Source: Lachnospiraceae bacterium
GTDB lineage: Bacteria; Bacillota; Clostridia; Lachnospirales; Lachnospiraceae
DNA: 64,000 nucleotides
Assembly: GCA_902363555.1 (NCBI GenBank)
Contig: CABJAM010000004.1
Coordinates: forward strand, 437,778 to 501,777
Reading direction: 5' to 3'
This document shows, piece by piece, positions 46,301-53,800 of the stretch (the stretch's first letter is position 1; the number at the start of each line of letters is the position of its first letter). The notes below the pieces were generated by a model, which was not told where the DNA came from, did not search any database, and was given only the letters and a program-made list of their open reading frames with translations. The translations under genes were made by a program, and so were the position numbers.

Positions 46301-48501
46301 AATTCCTGACGAAAGACGCATTGGCCGGACGCACAGACTGGACCGGTTACAACGGTACTGTACCACTTCCTGCGAATCAGAACGTGATCGTTTATGAAAA
46401 GGTCACAGATAAAGCGGGCAATGTGGAATATTACAGTACACAAAACCTGGTGTCGGATAACGTCGATCCGGCTCCGCAGGTGACCATAACACCATCGTCG
46501 CCGGCATGGGGCAAGGGTGTTTACAGCGCCAGTGATAATCCGGGCTTTGACATTGTAGTGACTGACCCGGTAGTGAACGAGGCATATTCCGGATTGAAGG
46601 AGATTACATACAAAATTGTCAATGGAGCCAATGGCGATACGGAAAGCGGCACACTGGCCACCTTTGCGAAGGATGCCCATCAGCAGTCCTGGAGCGGACA
46701 TGTCTCCATCGACCCGGTACGTTTTTACAGCAACGACGTTCAGGTTACTGTTTATGCTTCCGACTGGTCGACTAATGAAGCTACTTCGGAAATGGTACAG
46801 TTGAAGGTGGATAACAAAGCACCCATTGTAAGATTTGATATGTCCATTGGGGATGTGTTAAACGGAAAATACTACAAAAACAATAAAACATTGACGATCA
46901 CCATAGATGAGCGGAATTTTGACCCATCCTACACACCGACAGTAACCTCCACCGCCGGCGGTGGATACAGCTTCAGCGGCTGGTCTACCAATGGAGAAAT
47001 TACCACAGGCACGATCACCTTCAGCGGTGACAGCGACTATACGGTCACCTTTGATTGCTACGACCTGGCGGGTAATAAATCCAATACAGAGCGGCAGGAG
47101 GAATTCACCGTAGACAAGACATTGCCGGTAATCAATGTTTCCTATGATAACAACAGTGCATCCAATGGAAACTACTATAAAGCATCCAGGACAGCAACAG
47201 TTACGATCACGGAGCATAACTTCCGTGCTTCTGAGGTGCGCGTGACCACCACCGCAGCTTTAGACGGTAAACCCATTACCGCGCCTACGGCAGGGGGCTG
47301 GTCCTCCTACGGCGACCGGCATACGGCTGTGATCAGCTATCCGTCGGACGGCGACTATACCTTTGATATAACCTACACCGATCTGGCTGGAAATGCTTCC
47401 GCAGATTACGCAGTGGACAGCTTTACCGTGGATCTGACAAATCCGGAAATCGAAATTACCGGAATTAAGGATAAATCCGCAAATAAAGGAACCGTAGCGC
47501 CAGTTGTCTCCTTTACGGATGTGAATTTCGCATCGGAGGATGTGGCCCTCACCCTGACCGGAGCCAATAAAGGCAAGGTTCCGGTGGATGGTATGGTCAG
47601 CCGTGCCAACAGAAATAACGGAACCACAGTGACCTTTAAGAACTTTGGCAAGGACATGGATGATATTTACACACTGACGGCAAAGACCACGGATAAGGCG
47701 GGCAATGAAACCTCAAAGAGTATTACATTTTCTGTCAACCGTAACGGTTCGACCTACGAAATCGACAGTGCGACTCAGGAAATGCTAAAGAGCGGATTTA
47801 CCAATAATCCGAAGGATATCATCATTAAGGAAATTAATGTGGATACCCTGGAGTTTATCGAAATTACTTACAGTAAGGACGGTAAAGTTGTAAAGCTTAA
47901 AGAGGGAACGGACTATACCGTGAAATCTGAGGGCGGCGAAGGCCAGTGGAAGAAATATACCTACACGATCAAAGCCAGCTGCTTTGAGGAGGAAGGTGAA
48001 TATTCCATTAATATTTATTCGGAGGACCGGGCAAATAATACAACAACAAATAAGGTGAAGTCAAAGAGCATCGAATTTATTGTGGATAAGACACCGCCGA
48101 CGGTAAGTATTGCCAACCTGGAAAACCGGGGGCGTTACAGAGAGGATGTTCATCAGTTTACATTAAGCGTCAAGGATAACACGGTTTTATCCTATGTGGA
48201 ACTATATATTGACGGCGAGCTGGTCCGCACATACAGCGGAGACGAGCTGACCGTTGTGGACGGAGTCATCACGATCGATGTGGACAGCAGCACAAGCTAT
48301 CAGAATATTAAGCTGGTGGCCTATGATGCGGCCGGTAACCCCACCGACCCCATTGAGTACGAGGTTCTTGTAACATCCAGTTGGTGGGTTCAGTTCTTTA
48401 TGAATAAACCGTTATTCTTTGGCTGTATCGCGGCGATCGTGGTCGTGGCAGCAGGCGCAGCTTTACTCGTTGTGAGAACTAAAAAACGTAAAAGTCATTA
48501 A
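40318..48501 (+). CDS. giant membrane-anchored Ig-repeat surface protein
   Basis: This 2727-residue protein has a signal peptide (1-37), a CarboxypepD-like segment (about 175-260), Ig-like modules, then two long related units of about 510-530 residues (about DNA 43730-45310 and 45310-46830). Each contains VEELNF, YTFDFDYTDLAGN and TFGxFGKxN motifs. Shorter repeats with NGxYYKxxxTxTITIxExNF follow. It ends with a TM helix (about 2695-2718) and a basic tail RTKKRKSH; there is no LPXTG. All repeats should be outside the cell. It lies within the kinase/secretion island, so it may be a secretion-linked surface structure or adhesin. Confidence 0.8.
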   Translation: MKKRTFFQRILAWVLTLIMVIGAVTVPGVNTLKANASAVDETVGESVPQSNVGDDTGTSPDTSGAESYTVEILPGSNTTYFPEEPVTLTAQIKNSSGNIIPLDGINVTWSIAAGADHAVLSASTGPSTNLTVNKNVSGNTEISIKVECLNGDASIKCDTQQKITTSVRDTVTVSGKVYDSYAPGDAQTALAGAEITFEQTVAQINRQVKKTTGNDGSYTVTLYKDISYTVRITKSDYKEFSQADLSFQADTSNYDLNMDISGSVVISGESEILVDQTTQLTAAVTGSLGDVAWEITSANKGDAVITPVAGNGGVKADFFASKAGTYELQASAHGVVSDKFSITVKKKTPTLDVSINPEKDGNWYSGVAINATLKDGDKKLANQTIDVYIDDAKVGSVTTDDKGAATYTWKENKGVVKNEYSIRVKYDGNSDYYSEASWGSDKYSLSKLGQSFEFDGSNTVEKLTYGDVYYIKLKDILPDSTVSESDREKYKASESFSFEVNEAGKDFINVGAFDPEKGGYPVSVIKGGAADVKITVIQEANEFYNESRKELTISAVNKKEVGLTNIKAEDKTYDAKLDNIIVTAELDTADILKVDENTAAGVKKLSINTGEVINADAGKQAVAAKFEIPKVLADKYTLKNNGVIPDNTVFVDIKQAPLSLALGDASIEFTRIADVLNPPYDKIINVTVSGFFGGDTSENLKDFQLPNVYIDQSVIKTIGLRVGENYPMALKAETGSGNPTNNYYFDFVNQSAGKLTLLAEQVSEYGDYVSYTGGTNTSKGDDLIYYGVGQSVAKFAIQQDKRENYSKIMLSQDGQKAVDITESGVILNPELSEITYTIYLSNEDESKKTSEFSLPDFKQDATKPDVSIKISENEKGFDKFLKTLTFGLYSNKRLKAYITVSDPVVDKLSSGVSSWSYYVAEVKTDVEFTPQSTNGTLTEQEFRTQFPNASFEVSKDSNLEKTIDIGNEEESNNYIVFVIATDKVGNSCLYGSNGMIIEHIIPSNILIDYADGSSYYLDGQKEYFQGNVNLKTTVIENTEGVFSGIASVKYKVKMDGEVVKIEGSDENDDKEIYCQEAPDTTLQDLKEKYSTVVIPKSSEDSQVTINQATGSKEVEVIFTATDFAGNELVKTKEFVIDPVAPEIKNVLSSENKVQNGKYYNSDVTLNTEIKERFLNIDEGIVYKINGEVVTLQALRNAVAADAKNNIYGVSEVSVNPGPEESARDDTSVTTIKLTFSAENNYHISVSVKDKSRNHAEQELDDFVIDKTAPEASITYYSNGSGNTFGAGTNAESITYLGENYSSFTVLITVEELNFASGESVNAKFSIGATDSSGKELTEDQNTEIAKIIDGYINNAKLVKSWTPPGKDSIQYTYMVEIDKDANYTFDFDYTDLAGNKLKEAVIEKGYVTLDTKRPTGTVTVNNLENLEAKKNSWADYFLDAITFGYFGKKNVNVKMDSADVTAGVKSTHYYTTSQLMNRSQLEALSEDNWREYTKDSQVQYDANQNIIVYERVEDNAGNVEYYSTDNVVIDDVKSEIAITVEPVEPARNKGIYNESEIKGFNIKVEDPAVANNSSSYAGIKSIEYKLTATSDTGEKIVMTGTDNEPYVPLEGFNGTNSGDHQKCYEGFVKLKPITGHSYVYVLEVRSEDWSGNTSRAESVPVIVDSISPEINNTYPEEDMLNGKYYNKDVELTTTIKERYLDIKKDVTYEINGANVTLEQLQARKEEYGVSSVTINHESDDTKRNDESVSTINVVFHADNEYVVSTSVLDKAGNSNSTTAYNFVVDQTAPEATLTYYSYGKGDTFAAGTGPDNIAYLGDKYSSFKVEVTVEELNFTTGGTVNADFTATARDSQGDVPGEGTENDLSSELTNYTANGKNATSWSNTGETTHKYSVDVKNDANYTFDFDYTDLAGNPLKVKVNTGYVTLDKVVPNGTVTINGLVNGTGENGGESQSWINSFIETITFGLFGKNNMSATLESDDATAGVAKTEYLYTSQFLTKDALAGRTDWTGYNGTVPLPANQNVIVYEKVTDKAGNVEYYSTQNLVSDNVDPAPQVTITPSSPAWGKGVYSASDNPGFDIVVTDPVVNEAYSGLKEITYKIVNGANGDTESGTLATFAKDAHQQSWSGHVSIDPVRFYSNDVQVTVYASDWSTNEATSEMVQLKVDNKAPIVRFDMSIGDVLNGKYYKNNKTLTITIDERNFDPSYTPTVTSTAGGGYSFSGWSTNGEITTGTITFSGDSDYTVTFDCYDLAGNKSNTERQEEFTVDKTLPVINVSYDNNSASNGNYYKASRTATVTITEHNFRASEVRVTTTAALDGKPITAPTAGGWSSYGDRHTAVISYPSDGDYTFDITYTDLAGNASADYAVDSFTVDLTNPEIEITGIKDKSANKGTVAPVVSFTDVNFASEDVALTLTGANKGKVPVDGMVSRANRNNGTTVTFKNFGKDMDDIYTLTAKTTDKAGNETSKSITFSVNRNGSTYEIDSATQEMLKSGFTNNPKDIIIKEINVDTLEFIEITYSKDGKVVKLKEGTDYTVKSEGGEGQWKKYTYTIKASCFEEEGEYSINIYSEDRANNTTTNKVKSKSIEFIVDKTPPTVSIANLENRGRYREDVHQFTLSVKDNTVLSYVELYIDGELVRTYSGDELTVVDGVITIDVDSSTSYQNIKLVAYDAAGNPTDPIEYEVLVTSSWWVQFFMNKPLFFGCIAAIVVVAAGAALLVVRTKKRKSH

Positions 48502-48529
48502 AATTTAAAGGCCAGAAGACAGGCTTATG

Positions 48530-48556
48530 CAGGGGAGACAGCACATGTCTCTCCTG
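48530..48556 (+). terminator. hairpin after the giant surface-protein gene
   Basis: CAGGGGAGACA (48530-48540) pairs with TGTCTCTCCTG (48546-48556) with one G·T wobble pair. There is no T-run, so read-through into the next gene is possible. Confidence 0.5.
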
Positions 48557-48602
48557 TATAAAAGAAGATTGTAGTACAAGTATATTGGGAAGAAGCAGGA
48601 TT

Positions 48603-49523
48603 ATGGCAAAAGTAAAAATGGATCATCAGTATATTTCGTATATTTTAGAAGATAACAGCAGCTTTTTTCTGACAGGATATAAAGTGATAAATAAGCAGGA
48701 GGGGCTGGGCCTGCTTCCATGCAGAAAAGTTATGTTTAATGGATGTATAAAGCTTTTATATGCCGTTTCAGATCTTGTATCCGTAGCTTCTGCGCTCGAT
48801 GGCTGGGATACTTCCGAAACGTTGATCTATATGCGAAGACTGGCTCAAAGTATTATGGAAATAAAAGAAAATGGTTTCTTGCAGTTGGAGACGGTGGAGT
48901 TGGATATATCACGTATATTTATTGATATGAGCAGTGGCAGTATATCTCTCATAGCTCTGCCTGTAATCAATGGGGGTGACTGCATGAGCAATACTCTGTG
49001 GCGCCAGACTTTGAAAAAAACATTTCTATCAATGATCGAATTATCCGGCGAATCCAATTCTCCGGTTTTAAAACATTTGAAAACGAATATTATAGAGTGC
49101 GATCCACTACCGGAAAGTATACTTACTGTGATCCGTCGTTTTATGCAGGACGAAAAAGAAATTTTTAATACAGAAAAGCTTAATTCTGTAAAAATGAAAA
49201 AAAGAGAGAGTATTTATCTGGATTTGAAAAATACATCGAAGAATGTTTCGATTTTAATAAATAAAGACGAGTTTATTTTGGGCAAAAATATATCCGCGGT
49301 TGATGGAGTTATAGATGTTTCGAATACGATTAGCCGTGTTCATTGCAGGATTATCCGAAAAGAAAGCGGATTTTTTATTCAGGATCTGCATAGCTCCAAC
49401 CATACATATGTCAATGGAAGGATGCTGTCCGGGGATGAATTGGTAAAAATACAGCCGGAGGATGTGGTTCGCATGGCTGAAATTGAGTTTCTGGTGAAAG
49501 CGTCAGATACAGAGTTTATATAA
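48603..49523 (+). CDS. DUF6382-like plus FHA domain protein
   Basis: This cytosolic protein of about 306 residues has an N-terminal domain resembling DUF6382 (about 1-165: MDHQYISYILEDNSSFFLTGY). A C-terminal FHA domain (about 215-300) has the phosphothreonine-binding pattern SRVHCRI and SSNHTYVNG. It probably recruits a phosphorylated partner to the secretion complex. A TTG at 48585 is in frame. The ATG at 48603 is preferred, although the ribosome site (AGCAGGA) is modest. Confidence 0.8.
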   Translation: MAKVKMDHQYISYILEDNSSFFLTGYKVINKQEGLGLLPCRKVMFNGCIKLLYAVSDLVSVASALDGWDTSETLIYMRRLAQSIMEIKENGFLQLETVELDISRIFIDMSSGSISLIALPVINGGDCMSNTLWRQTLKKTFLSMIELSGESNSPVLKHLKTNIIECDPLPESILTVIRRFMQDEKEIFNTEKLNSVKMKKRESIYLDLKNTSKNVSILINKDEFILGKNISAVDGVIDVSNTISRVHCRIIRKESGFFIQDLHSSNHTYVNGRMLSGDELVKIQPEDVVRMAEIEFLVKASDTEFI

Positions 49524-49551
49524 AAATATGGAATAGTAGGAACCTTAATAT

Positions 49552-50601
49552 ATGGAGAAGAAAAAAATTGTTCTTGTAGATACGGATGAAGACTATTTAT
49601 CTATTTTGGAATATAAGGTTGTGGAAGAGTGGGGAGATGCAGCAGACATTGAAATAATAACGCAACTGGGCTACTTTAATCAATATTTTAACCAGCCCAG
49701 GGATATATATCTTCTGGTCATCGATGAGATTTTATATTCTTACGAAAAAAATATAAATAAGCAGAATATTAATTATATTTTCCTTTTGTCGGAAAATGAA
49801 CGTGATGTTGATATCGATGGCAGTGGCGTTAATTTTCAGAAAATTTATAAGTATTCAAGTATACCAAACATTTTTCAACAGATACAAAAGAAAATCGGAT
49901 TTACGTTAAATCCGCAGAATATTGAAAAGACATCCGTTTCTATCGTTGGGGCGGTATGTGGAGGTGTGGGAAAGACGTTATGTGCTCTGGGTATATGCAG
50001 GGATTTGGCGGACTCAGGAAAACGTGTGCTTTATATAAATACTGAAAAGCTTCAGGACTTTGGGCATTATATAGGCGATTTTCAGTGGATGGGGGCTGAA
50101 TTTGGATATACCATGGCGATTAATGATGCCCGGATTATTATGAACTGGCAGGAGGCCATCGGACAGCAGGGATTTGATTATTTGAAACCATTTGAGAAAT
50201 TATCCTTATCCTATCAGATAACAACCGATTCTTATTTGTTTTTGACGGAACGCGTGAGAGATGAGCGATTGTATGACCATATCGTTGTTGAAATCCCGGT
50301 AGAGATCGATCGTTCAATGATGCGTTTTTTGGATATGGCGGATAAGATATTTATGATCTGCTGTCAGGATAAAAGGTGCGCAAGTAAACTTGAGCAGTTT
50401 ATTCAGAGCATGACATTATCTGAGGAAAAGTATATTTTTATATGTAACCGGTTTAAGGCGGATCGGAGGAACGATCTTGAGCGTTCTCCTGTTATTCAGC
50501 GCTGCTGCATAAGCTGTTATATTCCGGAATTACAGGAACCAATGTCGCTTGAAAGCCTGATTGAAAGCGGGGCATTGAGACCAGGAACTTTTATATTTTA
50601 G
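49552..50601 (+). CDS. CpaE/TadZ-like receiver-ATPase
   Basis: This 349-residue protein has a response-regulator-like N-terminus (about 1-115: IVLVDTDEDYLSILEYKV), then a ParA/MinD-type ATPase domain with deviant Walker A VGAVCGGVGKTL (about 144-155) and downstream VVEIPVEID. TadZ/CpaE proteins of this build place secretion or pilus machines in the cell. Its location between the FHA protein and the EsaB-like gene suggests it positions the T7SS-like machine. The receiver Asp position is not certain. Confidence 0.78.
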   Translation: MEKKKIVLVDTDEDYLSILEYKVVEEWGDAADIEIITQLGYFNQYFNQPRDIYLLVIDEILYSYEKNINKQNINYIFLLSENERDVDIDGSGVNFQKIYKYSSIPNIFQQIQKKIGFTLNPQNIEKTSVSIVGAVCGGVGKTLCALGICRDLADSGKRVLYINTEKLQDFGHYIGDFQWMGAEFGYTMAINDARIIMNWQEAIGQQGFDYLKPFEKLSLSYQITTDSYLFLTERVRDERLYDHIVVEIPVEIDRSMMRFLDMADKIFMICCQDKRCASKLEQFIQSMTLSEEKYIFICNRFKADRRNDLERSPVIQRCCISCYIPELQEPMSLESLIESGALRPGTFIF

Positions 50602-50620
50602 CTTTGGGAGGGGGATGGCT

Positions 50621-50872
50621 ATGAATGAAAAAATGATTGTTATTTTCAATGATTTAAAAAAGAATGAGAAGTTTGATGTTGAGGTACCCTGTGATCTGAC
50701 GGCCAATGAATTGCTCTATGGTTTAAATGAAGGCCTTGGACTCGGCGTTGATTTAAAGGATATAACTCAGTGCTACCTGAAAACGATAAATCCCATTATG
50801 CTGCTGAAAGGCAATAAAACGCTTACTGAGTTTGGTCTGCATGATGGTTCTGAAATTCAGTTCGAGCGGTAA
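50621..50872 (+). CDS. EsaB/YukD-like ubiquitin-fold protein
   Basis: This small protein of about 83 residues has the size and beta-grasp pattern of YukD/EsaB (MIVIFNDLKKNEKFDVEVP, then TLTEFGLHDGSEIQF). Such proteins are T7SSb accessory regulators encoded beside EssC. GGGAGGGGG lies at 50607-50614; ATG at 50621 is spaced better than ATG at 50615. The EssC-like gene starts 7 bp after its stop. Confidence 0.8.
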   Translation: MNEKMIVIFNDLKKNEKFDVEVPCDLTANELLYGLNEGLGLGVDLKDITQCYLKTINPIMLLKGNKTLTEFGLHDGSEIQFER

Positions 50873-50879
50873 GCGGCCT

Positions 50880-53800
50880 ATGGAATATAAATTAACGATA
50901 TTTGGAAATGGTATATATAAAGAAATCGAATTAGATAACACTATGGAAAACGGCTTGTATATTGGCACCACATCCCTGTGTCAGATTCGTTTTAATCGAG
51001 AAAATTTTTTTGATGATTTTGAAATTTCTGTTGCATGTAAAAGCGGTATATGGACCATGAATTGCAGCCGTAATAGTTATCTTACTACAGGAAAATCGGT
51101 TAAGGAATATTTTATAACTTTAACGCATGGAGATCGTATTGGCGTAAGCTATGAAAAATTTGACTCTGAAATCTTTCAGCTTGAATTTATGCTTGACTAC
51201 GAGCGTAGAGTGCTTCCGTATGATTATTATGTAGATATTTCACAACAGGAGCAGATATATATTGGTGGTCATTCCGGTTGTCAGGTACTGCTGAACGATC
51301 CGGTGCTACAGCAGGATTATATATTTCTAAAGCGATTGGCGGAGGGTTATACCCTGGACAGTGCCCATAGCAGATATGGGGTACTTGTCAATGGATATAC
51401 TGTGCGGCAGCCTGAAGTGGTCCTAAAGTATGGAGACTTCTTTTCTGTTCTCGGCAGTGGTTTTTATATTACAGAACAGCGTTTATATTTTAATGATCCA
51501 TTACATACTCAAACCACATGGCCGGTGGCCAAACAGAGGATTGGAGACAGCGCTCTTATTTATCCCAAGTTTATTCGGAATGCCAGAGTTTCGTACCAAA
51601 TTCCGGAGAACATAGTAGAGATACTGCCGCCACAGTCGATGCCCCAGCCACCGAAGAAAAATCTTTTGATGACCCTTGTTCCCATGATCGCCTCGCTCGT
51701 ACTTATTGTTGTACTCAGGGGCATTATGGGCGGTGGCGGTACATTTATACTTTATAGTGCAGCAATGATGCTTATGGGCGGCGTAATGTCGGTCTGGAAT
51801 TACTTTAATGATGGAAAAGATTATAAAAAAGCGGTAGAAAGCAGAGAGCAGCGATACAATGATTATATTCTCCAGCAAGAAGAAAAAATTCAGACGCTTC
51901 GGGAAAAGGAGTTAGGTATACTAAAGCAAAAGTATATCACTGTAAATGAGGATATATGCTGTGTGCAGCAGTTCGACCCAAGGCTTTACGAGAGGAAAAA
52001 AGAAGATGAGGACTTTCTGGTGGTATATCTTGGGCAGGGGATAACTGAGTCGATGCGACCTGTAAAGTATAAAAATCAGGAGTATATAGATACTTCAGAT
52101 GTTCTATTGGGGTATCCCAAAATGATTTATGATAAGTATCGTTATCTATCCAATGCCCCTGTAACAATAAATCTGAAAAATATAAATTGCGCAGGCGTTG
52201 CAGGAAAACGAAGTAAACTTTACCAAATGTTAAAAAATATAACTGTGGACCTGGCAGTGCGTCAATTTTATCAGGATGTAAAATTTTATTATATTTTGAA
52301 CAAGGAAGACGCAGATGCTTTTCGGTGGATGCGCTGGCTGAAACATGCGTGGAATGACGAGGCCTCAACGAGGAATTTTATGTATGATGCCGATTCTGAA
52401 AAGAGCGTGCTGGAATACTTATACAGTGAGCTTTCAGGCAGAGAACTCATGGATATTAAACAAATCCAAAAGCTTCCACACATTGTGATATTTATTTACC
52501 GGTCACAGAAATTTATGCTGCACCCATTATCAAAATATGTAAGCAATGCGGCAAGTCTCGGCGTAACTTTTATATTTTTCGAGGAATACAGAGAACTTTT
52601 ACCGCAAATGTGCGCCTATATTATTTACCTTAATGACCATGATTTTTCCGGAACCTTACAGGCTTGCGCCAATGGTGAGCTTATACAGAACTTTAGCTAT
52701 GACCATATACCTTCAAAAATATGTGAGTCAGCAGCACTTACGCTATCCTGTGTCTATGTGGATGAAGTCAGTCTGGAAAGTACGCTGACCCGAAACATAT
52801 CGCTGTTTAAGTTAATGGATATTATGGCTGTGACCGAGATTGATTTGAAAAGCCGGTGGGAGAAATCACGGATCTTTGAATCTATGGCGGCGCCTGTGGG
52901 AATTAAAAGCAGTGATGAGATCGTTTATCTGGATTTGCATGAAAAATTTCATGGCCCCCATGGGCTTGTGGCAGGAACCACAGGCTCAGGAAAAAGCGAG
53001 ATCCTGCAAACCTACATATTATCAATGGCGACCCTGTTTCATCCTTATGAAGTCGGTTTTGTGATTATAGACTTTAAGGGCGGCGGCATGGTTAATCAGT
53101 TTAAAAGCCTGCCCCATATGAATGGCGCTATTACAAATATCGATGGCAGGGAAATCACACGTTCTCTGCTGTCGATCAAAGCTGAGCTTCGCAAACGTCA
53201 GACATTGTTTGCGGAATATGGGGTGAACCATATTGATGCTTATATAAAAATGTATAAAAAACATGAAGCCGGGATTCCTTTACCACATTTGATATTGATT
53301 GTGGACGAATTTGCAGAGCTGAAAAATGATCAGCCCGAATTTATGAAGGAGCTGATCAGCACCGCCCGTATCGGACGAAGTCTTGGTGTCCATCTGATTC
53401 TTGCAACACAGAAACCCAGCGGTGTGGTGGATAGCCAGATATGGTCAAATTCAAAATTTAAGCTTTGTTTAAAGGTGCAAAGTAAAGAGGACAGCAACGA
53501 GGTGCTTAAATCTCCTTTAGCTTCGGAGATCAAGGAGCCGGGGCGGGCATATTTGCAGGTTGGCAATAATGAAATCTTTACCTTATTTCAGTCCGCATAT
53601 AGCGGCGCTTCGGTAAATGTTGACGATGATGACCGAAAATATGAGATTAACCGTATGACACTTGCCGGTAAGCGTATACCTATTTATGTAAAGAAGCAAA
53701 ATAAGTCCGGTATAAAGAGTATGACCCAGTTGGATGCCATAGTAAAGTATATTAATGAATACTGCCAAAAAGAAAATATTCAGATGCTGCCGGGAATCTG

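Noticed and set aside
48400..48501. LPXTG sortase anchor on the giant protein
   Set aside because: The C-terminus is a TM helix with a basic tail but no LPXTG-type motif.
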